A stretch of DNA of 7,138 nucleotides from Acidobacteriota bacterium (lineage in GTDB: Bacteria > Acidobacteriota > Vicinamibacteria > Vicinamibacterales > SCN-69-37): positions 1 through 7,138 of the forward strand of contig JANLHE010000652.1 of NCBI GenBank assembly GCA_024653875.1, written 5' to 3'. The notes beneath the pieces were generated by a model that worked only from the letters and a program-made list of their open reading frames with translations, ran no database searches and was not told the DNA's origin. A program made the position numbers and the translations under genes. Within the stretch, counting starts at the first letter, position 1. Each line of letters opens with the position of its first letter. Shown here one piece after another: positions 1-6,984 of the stretch.

Positions 1-390
1 GTCTGCGTTGAAGTCGGCGATCTCCACCCGATACACGTTGAAGGCGCATGTCGGTTCCGAGGCAGGAGACCCTGCAAGGCAGAATCCAGAAATGGGCAGA
101 TCGGTGACGCCGCCAAATCCGCCGGCAGCGTTGTTGAAGAGGATCCGAAGCCGAGAAGGCTCGCTTCCGTCGCTGGTCACCGCATCGGCATAGCCATCCC
201 CATTCAGGTCACCCAGCGCCATAAACCCTGGGACGCTGGGCGCGACGTTGCCGAGTGGGTAGTCTGTCGCCGCAGTGAAGGTCGGCAGAGTGGCCTGGGC
301 CATCGGTGCCGTGTGTGTGGGACTGACGGTCAGCCCGACGAGGGCTGCGAACACAAGGACAAGACGGGCTGGGGAGCCAGGTCGCAACAT
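1..390 (-). CDS. Secreted FG-GAP/VCBS-repeat protein, N-terminal part (runs off window start)
   Basis: The gene starts at ATG 390-388 and stays open to the window edge, giving 130 visible residues and no stop. The start is well fixed: a perfect AGGAGG lies 7 nt upstream. Residues 1-33 look like a signal peptide, with basic residues at the start, a hydrophobic core at about 10-23 (LVLVFAALVGLTV) and a possible AQA cleavage site at 31-33. Residues 58-93 form one FG-GAP/VCBS blade: the calcium-binding loop DLNGDGYAD is at 61-69, followed by RLRILFNNAAGGFG. A second blade begins at 124 (IADFNAD) as the window ends. Two cysteines (104 and 115) sit between the blades and could form a disulfide. Such repeats build extracellular beta-propellers in surface or adhesion-type proteins. 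The exact role is unknown because the C-terminus is missing. It is divergent from the downstream regulator gene. Confidence 0.87.
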   Translation of the reverse strand, partial: MLRPGSPARLVLVFAALVGLTVSPTHTAPMAQATLPTFTAATDYPLGNVAPSVPGFMALGDLNGDGYADAVTSDGSEPSRLRILFNNAAGGFGGVTDLPISGFCLAGSPASEPTCAFNVYRVEIADFNAD

Positions 391-397
391 GTAACTT

Positions 398-403
398 CCT
401 CCT
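398..403 (-). promoter_or_regulatory. Strong ribosome binding site for the FG-GAP gene
   Basis: The minus strand reads AGGAGG, 7 nt before the ATG at 390. It is the only full-consensus Shine-Dalgarno site I see in front of a gene here, and it fixes this start. Confidence 0.85.
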
Positions 404-407
404 GAAA

Positions 408-421
408 CCCGATTTCTCGGG
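408..421 (-). repeat. Small hairpin in the leader of the FG-GAP gene
   Basis: CCCGA and TCGGG form a perfect 5-bp inverted repeat around a 4-nt spacer, 4 nt upstream of the AGGAGG of the minus-strand gene. In the mRNA it would be a short stem-loop just before the ribosome binding site. It could modulate access to that site or protect the 5' end, or it may be chance given the short arms. Confidence 0.4.
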
Positions 422-555
422 CCTGGTGAACTGTTTTGGAGCGATGAGACTCGCATCTGGTGCCGCGGGGCGTCCTGTGTTCCGCATGAGGTTTGTCTTT
501 ATTTTTCATTTATGGCCTTTTTTGTGAGGATTCCGAAGGTTATGCTTGGGTTCCC

Positions 556-2424
556 GTGGCAGGAATTATCTACAACTGGGGGGGCTGGACGTTCGAACCG
601 GCCGAATGGCGCCTCGCCGGCGCTGCCGGCGCCCCGGTGTCCCTGCCCAAGCGAACGCTGGACCTGCTGGCAATGCTTCTGGACCGGGCACCGAGCCTGG
701 TCACCAAGGATGAGATCCTCGCCCACGTCTGGCGCGGCTCGGTCGTTGAAGAAGGCAACATCGCGTTCCACATCGCGACGCTCCGGAAGACGCTCGATAC
801 GGGCGGGCCCTCCTGTATCGAAACCGTGCGTGGACGGGGCTACCGTTTCGCCGCGCCGGTCACGCGGCACGAACCGGTATCGTCCCCGCCGGCATTGTCC
901 CAGCCGGTTTCCGGACCTGACGACGCGCTTTCCGCTCCGAGCGCGGCCGAACGGCGCGCCGCGCGCCGGCGGCGTTCCCGCCTGCCGGTGTGGTCGACGT
1001 TGATGCTGACCATCCTGATCGGCGGAATCGGCTGGATCTCTCTGGCCCACGAGGCGCCGCCGCTTCGCGCCGTGACCGTTCTGCCGGCCTCCGATGGACT
1101 CGCGGAGTTGGTGGCGGCCAGGTTGGAGCAGGACACCTCGCTGCAAACGAGAGTCGGCACTCCCGGCCCCGACGGTGAGGATCCGGTCGAGGCCGGCAAG
1201 CGGCTGAAGGCGGAAGCGATCCTGACGCTGTCGGTCGACCGTTCGGCGGACCCGTGGCGAGTCCTGGCGGAAGTGACACGCACACGCGATCAGGTCCGGT
1301 TGTGGAGTTGGCTGTTCTCGGTGAGCGCAGGGGAACCGGGTGTCTCCAACGCCGGCATCGCCGCGCGCGTCGCGGCGGGTCTGGGCCGTCACCTGCAGCT
1401 GGCCCGGGCGACGGGCGCCGGCCGGATGGTGAACCCTGCCGCCTACGACCTCTCCCTGCAGGCACGCGAGCAATGGCGGCAGCGAACGCCGCACACCGTT
1501 CAGCAGGCCATCGCGCTGTACGAACGTGCCATCGCGCTCGATCCCGAATTCGCGCGAGCCTATGCGGGCCTCGCGGACTGCTACAACCTGACCATGTCCG
1601 GGCTCCCGCCGGGCGTGCGGTATCCGCGCGCGCTCGAGTACGCGGAGAAGGCCGTGGCCCTCGACCCGGACGACGCGGCTGGTCACACGTCATTGGCGTT
1701 CCTTCGCTACAAGTTCGAGTGGCGGTGGAACGAGGCGGACGTCGAGTTCTCGCGGGCCATCGCGCTCGATCCGAAGTACGCGCTGGCCCGTCACTGGTAC
1801 GGGGAGTTCCTCGGGTTAATGGGCCGCTACGACGAGGCGATCACGCAGCTGCGCCTGGCCATCGACCTGGAGCCCCAGTCGCTGGCCATCCTGAGTGATC
1901 TGATCCCTCCGCTGCTGCGGGCCGGCCGTGTCGCCGAGGCCCGGGCCGTCGTTGAGGCCGCCGCGACGACGAATCCGAACTGGGCCGTCATTCCGTACCG
2001 GATGGCCGAGGTCCTTGAGGCCGAGGGTCGCGAGCGCGAATCCGTCGAAAGCCGGTGGCGCTGGATGCTGCTGAGCGGCGCGTCCCTGGAAGCCGTCGAT
2101 CGCCTCAGAACCGGCTACCTCGAGGGTGGCCTGGCCGGGATGACGCGCGCGGAGATTGCCGGCTATCTTCAGGTGGAGGCCGCCACGCCGGGTGCCTGGT
2201 TGAACGCGACGCTTCTCTCGCGCCTGTACGCCAGGCTCGGCGAACGTGCACCGGCGCTGCACTGGCTCGATGTGGCCCTGGATCGCCGGGAGGACGCCGC
2301 GATCTTGCTGCTCACGAGTCCCGACTACGACTCGCTGCGCGGCGAACCGGAGTTCAATCGGCAGTTGGCCCGTCTCGGTCTAACGCCCCTCGCACCGGCG
2401 CGGGTTTCGGAATCACGGCGCTAG
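556..2424 (+). CDS. CadC/ToxR-like membrane regulator: winged helix, TM segment, TPR tail
   Basis: The frame is open from TTG 493, but I prefer GTG 556. It begins a few residues before the winged-helix domain, as is usual in this family, while 493-555 is T-rich and poorly coding. From 493 the product is 643 residues; from 556 it is 622. Numbered from 493: residues 31-121 are an OmpR/PhoB-type winged helix (KRTLDLLAMLLDRAPSLVTK, then EILAHVWRG, ending RGRGYRFAAPV). A Pro/Ala-rich linker and an Arg-rich stretch (154-163) follow, then one membrane span at about 165-185. Residues 193-300 resemble a degenerate TolB/FlgO-like domain (VTVLPASDGL near its start). TPR repeats lie at about 335-500 (AIALYERAIALDPEFARAYAG; AVALDPDDAAGH; AIALDPKYALARHWYG; GRYDEAITQLRLAI). 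The tail SPDYDSLRGEPEFNRQLARL is typical of this architecture. No receiver domain is present, so sensing is probably by the extracytoplasmic or TPR part. The target genes are unknown. Confidence 0.88.
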   Translation: MAGIIYNWGGWTFEPAEWRLAGAAGAPVSLPKRTLDLLAMLLDRAPSLVTKDEILAHVWRGSVVEEGNIAFHIATLRKTLDTGGPSCIETVRGRGYRFAAPVTRHEPVSSPPALSQPVSGPDDALSAPSAAERRAARRRRSRLPVWSTLMLTILIGGIGWISLAHEAPPLRAVTVLPASDGLAELVAARLEQDTSLQTRVGTPGPDGEDPVEAGKRLKAEAILTLSVDRSADPWRVLAEVTRTRDQVRLWSWLFSVSAGEPGVSNAGIAARVAAGLGRHLQLARATGAGRMVNPAAYDLSLQAREQWRQRTPHTVQQAIALYERAIALDPEFARAYAGLADCYNLTMSGLPPGVRYPRALEYAEKAVALDPDDAAGHTSLAFLRYKFEWRWNEADVEFSRAIALDPKYALARHWYGEFLGLMGRYDEAITQLRLAIDLEPQSLAILSDLIPPLLRAGRVAEARAVVEAAATTNPNWAVIPYRMAEVLEAEGRERESVESRWRWMLLSGASLEAVDRLRTGYLEGGLAGMTRAEIAGYLQVEAATPGAWLNATLLSRLYARLGERAPALHWLDVALDRREDAAILLLTSPDYDSLRGEPEFNRQLARLGLTPLAPARVSESRR

Positions 2425-2496
2425 TGCACCGTCTGTGACACGCCGGAGGCGGTGACGCAGATGCTCATCCGGTCTCCGTGAGCCGCGCCGGCCCTG

Positions 2497-2528
2497 ATCT
2501 TATCCTTCGGCCGCCCGCGGGATAAGAT
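2497..2528 (+). repeat. Perfect 9-bp inverted repeat running into the transporter start codon
   Basis: ATCTTATCC (2497-2505) is exactly complementary in reverse to GGATAAGAT (2520-2528), with a 14-nt GC-rich spacer. The right arm includes the first two bases of the ATG at 2527. It could be an operator for a dimeric regulator, or an mRNA hairpin that hides the start codon. No T-tract follows, so a terminator is unlikely. Confidence 0.6.
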
Positions 2529-3720
2529 GCGTCCGGCTCCAGTGGACAGACGCCTCATTCTCTTCACGCTGCTCTATGCCAGCGAGGGCGCCCCGATCGG
2601 CTTCATCTGGTGGGCGCTGCCGACGCTGTTGCGGTCGGCTGACGTGCCGATTGACCGGATCACGGCGCTGACGGCCGTGCTCCTCGTGCCCTGGGTGTTC
2701 AAGTTCCTGTGGGCACCGGCGCTCGACGTCTTGCGCGGGCCGCGATGGGGCTACCGCGCGTGGCTGGTCACCATGCAGGTGATCATGGCGCTGACGCTGC
2801 TCCCCCTGGCGTGGCTCGATCCGGTCACGCACTTCGACGTCTGGCGGCTCCTGCTGCTCGTGCACGGGTTCGCCGCGGCCACGCAGGACGTCGCCATCGA
2901 CGCGCTGGCCATCGGCGCGGTGCCGCCGGCGGAGCGCGGACGCCTGAACGGCGCCATGCAGGCCGGCATGTTGACCGGCCGCAGTGTGTTCGGCGGCGGC
3001 GCGCTTCTGGTCGCGGCGTGGGCCGGCCGCGCATGGCTTGTCGTGGCGCTGGTTGTGTGGATCCTCGCGACGCTGGGGGCCGCTACCCTGCTGCGCGAGG
3101 TCGAGCCACCGCGCGAACGCGGACGGGGCGTGCTCAGCGCGCTTGGCGAGATGGTGCGGATGCGCGGCACCTGGATCGGGCTGGCGTTCGCGCTGGTGGC
3201 GGCCGCGGGCTTCGAGGCCACGGGTCAATTGGCCGGGCCTTTTCTCATCGATCGCGGTGTCTCCAGCGGCCTCGTCGGGGTGTTTTTCGGCGTCTTCGCC
3301 GTCGGCGCCATGCTCGTTGGCGGACTGGCCGGCGGCGTGATCGCGGATCGACGCGGCCGCGCGGCATCGGCGGCGGCGTCGCTGGCCGGATTCGTGGCGA
3401 TGATCGTCCTGCTGGCGGCCACCGACCGTGCCGGGGTGTCCGGGGCGCCGGTGCTGATGGCGGTGCTGACGGCCATGTACTTCTTCGTCGGCTTCTTCAC
3501 CGCCACGTCGTACGCGATCTTCATGGATCTCACCAACGCGCGGATCGGCGCCACCCAGTTCAGCGCGTTCATGGCCGCCACCAATGCCTGCGAATCGTGG
3601 TCGGCATGGGCGGGCGGCCGCCTCGCGGCCAGCCAGGGCTACCCGGCGGCCTTCCTCGTGCTCGGTGCGGTGTCCCTGCTCGGGCTGCCGCTGCTGCGCC
3701 TCATGCGCCGGCGCGGGTGA
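2527..3720 (+). CDS. MFS transporter, AmpG-like (12 TM)
   Basis: A 397-residue protein with about 12 hydrophobic segments (roughly 10-32, 45-64, 78-97, 106-130, 149-167, 169-189, 214-233, 250-272, 285-300, 308-333, 343-366, 374-393), the usual size for an MFS permease. Residues 119-130 (TQDVAIDALAIG) match the TM4 signature of the AmpG/acetyl-CoA transporter branch, and ATQFSAFMAATN (342-353) matches its TM11 region. ADRRGRAA (273-280) is the MFS loop motif after TM8. AmpG imports anhydro-muropeptides for cell-wall recycling; acetyl-CoA transporters are the related branch. The substrate here is not established. ATG 2527 has only a weak GGGA upstream and overlaps an inverted repeat; GTG 2542 is an alternative start. 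It is the first gene of a same-strand cluster with the membrane protein and amidohydrolase that follow. Confidence 0.82.
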   Translation: MRPAPVDRRLILFTLLYASEGAPIGFIWWALPTLLRSADVPIDRITALTAVLLVPWVFKFLWAPALDVLRGPRWGYRAWLVTMQVIMALTLLPLAWLDPVTHFDVWRLLLLVHGFAAATQDVAIDALAIGAVPPAERGRLNGAMQAGMLTGRSVFGGGALLVAAWAGRAWLVVALVVWILATLGAATLLREVEPPRERGRGVLSALGEMVRMRGTWIGLAFALVAAAGFEATGQLAGPFLIDRGVSSGLVGVFFGVFAVGAMLVGGLAGGVIADRRGRAASAAASLAGFVAMIVLLAATDRAGVSGAPVLMAVLTAMYFFVGFFTATSYAIFMDLTNARIGATQFSAFMAATNACESWSAWAGGRLAASQGYPAAFLVLGAVSLLGLPLLRLMRRRG

Positions 3721-3769
3721 AGGGGCCGCGCGTTTTGCAGTACGATGGAGCGCGAGAGCGACGTTCGCC

Positions 3770-4432
3770 ATGATCGAGTCCAGCACCCTCCTTCGGTCGA
3801 TTCAGCACTCCTGGCGGGAAGTGGCCTCCGCCTTGCCGGACCTCGGCCTGGCGCTGCTCCTGCTGATTGCCGGGTGGCTCGTCGCCAGGCTCATCCGGCG
3901 TCTCGCCATCCGCGTGTTGCGGGCGGCCCGCGTGGACGAGTTCGCCGAGCGCTCGGGCCTGGACGACTACCTGGTCCAGGGCGGCGTCGAGCACACCACC
4001 GTGACGCTGGTCGCGGGCGCGGTCTACTGGTTGATCCTCGGCGCGGTGTTCATCGCCCTGCTCGCCGCCCTGGGCCTGCACACCGGCGAGGTGTTGTTCG
4101 CGCGGTTCGCCGCGTTCGTGCCCAACCTGGTGGTCGCCACCGGCATTCTGCTGTTCGGATCCTTGTTATCGCGCGTGGTGGGCGGACTCGTGTTCAGCTA
4201 CCTGAGCAACATCGGCAGCGAAGCCGCGGCGCCAATCGGCACGCTGGCGCGCTACGCGGTGCTGGTGTTCGTCCTGTTCATGGCGGCCGAGCAACTGGCC
4301 ATCCAGACCGCCGTGCTGGTGTCGGCCTTCCAGATTGCGTTCGCCGCGCTGTGCCTGGCCGCGGCGCTGGCGTTCGGCCTGGGTGGACGGGAGTGGGCCG
4401 CCAAGGTGATTTCCCGCTACACTCGCAAGTAG
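3770..4432 (+). CDS. Small integral membrane protein with mechanosensitive-channel-like TM helices
   Basis: A 220-residue protein with about five hydrophobic segments (22-40, 82-103, 115-135, 159-178, 185-204). Residues 22-52 (LPDLGLALLLLIAGWLVARL onward) and 116-137 (FVPNLVVATGILLFGSLLSR) look like two copies of the conserved TM-helix repeat found in bacterial MscS-related proteins (Pfam TM_helix type). The end, AFGLGGREWAAKVI (201-214), also fits that group. The MscS beta-domain and cytoplasmic vestibule are absent, so it is not a classical MscS channel. The frame is open further upstream (to 3584), but that part overlaps the transporter and is out of frame with it. ATG 3770 is the first sensible start, 49 nt after the transporter stop, with only a weak purine stretch at 3754-3758 before it. 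The amidohydrolase gene begins 1 nt after its stop, so they are surely co-transcribed. Its function is unknown. Confidence 0.78.
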   Translation: MIESSTLLRSIQHSWREVASALPDLGLALLLLIAGWLVARLIRRLAIRVLRAARVDEFAERSGLDDYLVQGGVEHTTVTLVAGAVYWLILGAVFIALLAALGLHTGEVLFARFAAFVPNLVVATGILLFGSLLSRVVGGLVFSYLSNIGSEAAAPIGTLARYAVLVFVLFMAAEQLAIQTAVLVSAFQIAFAALCLAAALAFGLGGREWAAKVISRYTRK

Positions 4433-4433
4433 C

Positions 4434-5276
4434 GTGATCATCGACTGCCACACCCATCTCAACAACTACACCGACGAATCGGTCGAGTCCCTGTCGGGGG
4501 ACCTGGCCCGGCTGCAGGGCATGATGCGGCGCAACCGGGTTGACGTCGCGCTGATTCTGACGTCCTACAAGCTCGTGCCCGGACGGCCCTCGGCCCGGGC
4601 GGTGGTTGAGGCGACGCGGCATCTGCCGAATCTCCACGTCATCGCCGGCATCTCGTGGGCCACCTTCAACCCCGCCGCCGTCGCGGAGCTGCGATCGCTG
4701 CTCGGGGCGGGCGCGATCAAGGGCCTGAAGCTGTATCCGGGCTACGAGCCGTTTTATCCGGCCGATCCCAAGCTCGTGCCGGCCTACGAACTGGCCGAGG
4801 AGTTCGACGTGCCGGTGATGATCCACACCGGCGATACCTACGCGCCGTCCGGCAAGGTCAAGTTCGCGCATCCGCTGCACGTGGACGAGGTGGCGGTGGA
4901 CTTTCCACGCGTCAAGTTCCTCATCTGCCACCTCGGCAACCCCTGGTTCCGCGACTGCATGGAGGTGGTCTACAAGAACGAGAACGTCTACACCGACATC
5001 TCGGGCCTGACTCTCGGCGAGTTCAACGATCGCTTCGAGGCGTATATGCGCCAGCAGTTGAAGGAAATGATCCTGTGGGGCGTCGATCCCAACCGCGTGC
5101 TCTACGGCAGCGACTGGCCGCTGGCGTCGATGGAGTCGTATCTCGCGTTCATGGAGGAACTGGCCCTGCCGTCGCGCGACAAGGACCTCATGTTTTTCGA
5201 GAACGCCGCCCGGCTCTTCAAGCTCGAGGTCAAACACGAACGGACCGGGCTGGGCGCGTTGTTCCAGAAACTGTGA
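4434..5276 (+). CDS. Amidohydrolase-2 family metal-dependent hydrolase (TIM barrel)
   Basis: A 280-residue protein starting at GTG 4434, which puts the metal-binding motif at the very N-terminus as the family requires. HxH is at His6/His8 (DCHTHL), with His131 (MIHTGD), His166 (CHLGNPW) and Asp227 (LYGSDWP) as further expected metal or catalytic residues. KGLKLYPGYEPFYP (96-109) is the usual strand-4 region. The family includes hydrolases and decarboxylases such as the ACMSD and gamma-resorcylate types; the substrate cannot be told. All expected active-site residues are present, so it should be an active cytoplasmic enzyme. No signal peptide is seen. The start lies 1 nt after the previous stop and has no clear ribosome site, so translation is probably coupled to the upstream membrane protein. 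The downstream gene is convergent, 9 nt away. Confidence 0.9.
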   Translation: MIIDCHTHLNNYTDESVESLSGDLARLQGMMRRNRVDVALILTSYKLVPGRPSARAVVEATRHLPNLHVIAGISWATFNPAAVAELRSLLGAGAIKGLKLYPGYEPFYPADPKLVPAYELAEEFDVPVMIHTGDTYAPSGKVKFAHPLHVDEVAVDFPRVKFLICHLGNPWFRDCMEVVYKNENVYTDISGLTLGEFNDRFEAYMRQQLKEMILWGVDPNRVLYGSDWPLASMESYLAFMEELALPSRDKDLMFFENAARLFKLEVKHERTGLGALFQKL

Positions 5277-5285
5277 GTCTGGCCG

Positions 5286-6854
5286 TCAGGCCTCGCGGTC
5301 GCCCTCCGGACCGGTGTAGCGGATCCGGTACAGGTCGGTGCGCCGGTCCTCCCAGTTCCGCGCCGATCCCTTGCGACGATGCCGGGCCAGCAGCGCCAGG
5401 TCGAGTTCCGCGAAAATCACCGTTTCGATGTTGGCCTCGCATTCGGCGGCCACGCCATCCCGGCTGAAATAGAAATCCGACGGCGTCAGAATCGCCGACT
5501 GCGCATAGTGGATGTCGGCATGCTCGACGTCGGGCAGGTTGCCGACGCACCCGGCCAGCACCGCGTACACCGAGTTCTCGATGCACCGCGCCTGTGCGCA
5601 GTAGCGCATGCGCAGGTACGCCTGCCGCTCATCGGCGTTAATCGGCACGAAGAGGATGTCGGCGCCCTGGTCGAGGGCGATGCGCGCCAGTTCGGGAAAC
5701 TCGATGTCGTAGCCCATCAGGATCGCGATTCGGCCGCGGTCGGTGTCAAACGTCCGGAGCGTGTCGCCCGGCTGCACGCCCCACCAGCGGCGCTCGTCCG
5801 GCGTGATGTGCAGCTTGCGCTGGCGTTCGATCGACCCGTCGCGGCGGAACAGGAACGCGGTGTTGTACAGCTTCTCGCCCTCAAGCTCGAACTGGCTGCC
5901 GCCCACGATGTTCAGGTGATACCGCATCGCCAGGTCGCGGAACAGCTCGATGAACGGTTGCGTGAAGTCCGCGAGCATGCGGGCCGACAGGCCCGGTCGA
6001 TCCGCGGTGATGGTCGACAGCAGTTGCGTGGTGAAGAGTTCGGGGAAGGCGAGGAAGTCGGATTTGTAGTCGGAGGCGGCGTCGATGAAGAATTCGCACT
6101 GGCGTCCGAACTCCTTGAAACTCGGGGTCCTGCGCATCTGGTACTGCACGGCCGACAGCCGCACCAGCCTGGAGGGCCGCATCGCCTGTTGCGTGTGGGC
6201 CGGCACGTGATCGAGGTTCGTCCACTGCAGATAGGTGGCGTAGCCCCGCGACTCCGAATCGCCAGGGAAATAGCCCGGGATCAGCCCCTTCAGCACAAAG
6301 CCGTTCGCCAGTTGCGGCGTCAGCACCGGGTCCACCAGCGCCTTGTCGATGACACGCTCGACGTACTCGCGGGCGCTCATCTGGTCGGCGTGGCGATGGT
6401 AGCCGGCGATGCGGCCGCCAATCATGATGCCCGTGAGGTTCTTCTGGCGCGCGATCTCCTTGCGGGCGTCGTAGAGACGCCGCGACAGCTTCATCCCCCG
6501 GAACTCGGGCTCCACCATGATCTCGATGCCGTAGAGCATGTCGCCCTTCGGATCGTGATTGCGGATGTACCCGTCGTCGGTGCTCGCTTTCCAGTCATGC
6601 CACGCCCCGTGACTGGCCGAATCCACAATCAGGCTGCTCGACGAGGCCACGATGCGGCCTTCCATCTCGATGACCCGTTGGCCTTCGGGGAAGATGGCGA
6701 GTTGGCTGGCGATTTGATCGCGGCGCCACGGCTTCATGCCGGGGAAGCACCGCAGTTGCAGCGCTGCCACGGCGTCGAAGTCGTCGATCGTCATCGGCCG
6801 CATCCGGAGGGTATCGAACTTGGGGGTCTTGGAGTCGGACATGGCTGGGGTCAT
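5286..6854 (-). CDS. GNAT acetyltransferase-nitrilase fusion, catalytic Cys replaced by Gly
   Basis: A 522-residue protein. Residues 16-210 are a GNAT domain (LRMRPMTIDDFDAVAALQLR; acetyl-CoA-binding region EPEFRGMKLSRRLYDARKEI at 115-134). Residues 230-490 are a carbon-nitrogen hydrolase (nitrilase) domain. This two-domain order is known, for example in the B. subtilis YhcX group. In the nitrilase part the catalytic Glu272 (FPELF) and Lys347 (RKLHI) are present, but the segment AILMGYDIEFPE has Gly381 where the family normally has Cys (CYD.EFPE). The codon at 5714-5712 is GGC; TGC would need one base change. Downstream family signatures are intact (DERQAYLRMRYCAQAR; HYAQSAILTPSDF), and the frame is unbroken, so it is not an obvious pseudogene. 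Cys424 and Cys436 lie further on. The start is uncertain: ATG 6854 or ATG 6842, neither with a clear ribosome site. The substrate is unknown. Confidence 0.9.
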   Translation of the reverse strand: MTPAMSDSKTPKFDTLRMRPMTIDDFDAVAALQLRCFPGMKPWRRDQIASQLAIFPEGQRVIEMEGRIVASSSSLIVDSASHGAWHDWKASTDDGYIRNHDPKGDMLYGIEIMVEPEFRGMKLSRRLYDARKEIARQKNLTGIMIGGRIAGYHRHADQMSAREYVERVIDKALVDPVLTPQLANGFVLKGLIPGYFPGDSESRGYATYLQWTNLDHVPAHTQQAMRPSRLVRLSAVQYQMRRTPSFKEFGRQCEFFIDAASDYKSDFLAFPELFTTQLLSTITADRPGLSARMLADFTQPFIELFRDLAMRYHLNIVGGSQFELEGEKLYNTAFLFRRDGSIERQRKLHITPDERRWWGVQPGDTLRTFDTDRGRIAILMGYDIEFPELARIALDQGADILFVPINADERQAYLRMRYCAQARCIENSVYAVLAGCVGNLPDVEHADIHYAQSAILTPSDFYFSRDGVAAECEANIETVIFAELDLALLARHRRKGSARNWEDRRTDLYRIRYTGPEGDREA

Positions 6855-6908
6855 TAGAACACGGCGAATCCAGGGCGGTGAAGCACCTTCTGCGGCGCGC
6901 GCCTGAGT

Positions 6909-6923
6909 GCCACGGACCGTGGC
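6909..6923. repeat. Perfect 7-1-7 palindrome in a divergent promoter region
   Basis: GCCACGG-A-CCGTGGC is a perfect inverted repeat with a one-base centre, in the 130-nt gap between the GNAT-nitrilase gene (minus) and the alpha/beta-hydrolase gene (plus). A site of this form fits a dimeric repressor or activator acting on one or both genes. The one-base centre makes an RNA hairpin with the full stem impossible, so a DNA operator is the better reading. Confidence 0.55.
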
Positions 6924-6972
6924 GTTTCCATGGTCGCCAGTGCCGTGTGCGAATAATCCCGCCGGTCGTGTG

Positions 6973-6978
6973 TAATCT
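6973..6978 (+). promoter_or_regulatory. Possible -10 element for the alpha/beta-hydrolase gene
   Basis: TAATCT preceded by TGTG resembles an extended -10 box. It ends 6 nt before the ATG at 6985, so transcription would begin at or very near the start codon, giving a leaderless mRNA. That would fit the lack of any ribosome binding site there. No good -35 is seen, so this is tentative. Confidence 0.25.
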
Positions 6979-6984
6979 CACAGT

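Noticed and set aside
209..487. A 92-residue minus-strand frame overlapping the FG-GAP gene
   Set aside because: It is in a different frame from the FG-GAP protein, which has a perfect ribosome site, a signal peptide and a calcium-binding loop.
499..1686. A 395-residue minus-strand frame inside the regulator gene
   Set aside because: Arg/Gly-rich antisense translation, no motif, and the plus strand encodes the winged helix and TPRs.
2441..2451. CGCC-GGA-GGCG as a terminator of the regulator gene
   Set aside because: The stem is only 4 bp and no T-tract follows; too weak to call.
3741..3746. TACGAT as a -10 box for the small membrane protein gene
   Set aside because: Only a partial match with no -35 at the right distance; read-through from the transporter gene is simpler.
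2500..3786. A 428-residue open frame on the minus strand opposite the MFS gene
   Set aside because: Low-complexity Arg/His/Gln-rich translation with no recognisable motif; the plus-strand frame has clear TM segments and AmpG-like signatures.
5277..5292. GGCC-GTCA-GGCC between the convergent genes as a bidirectional terminator
   Set aside because: A 4-bp stem with no T-tracts, partly inside the coding end of the minus-strand gene.
5379..6857. A 492-residue open frame on the plus strand opposite the GNAT-nitrilase gene
   Set aside because: Composition is His/Arg/Val-rich without any domain, and the opposite strand has unmistakable protein motifs. It is a GC-driven shadow frame.
6859..6948. 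ACACGGC (6859-6865) and GCCGTGT (6942-6948) as a long-range inverted repeat
   Set aside because: Seven-base arms 76 nt apart in GC-rich DNA are likely chance.
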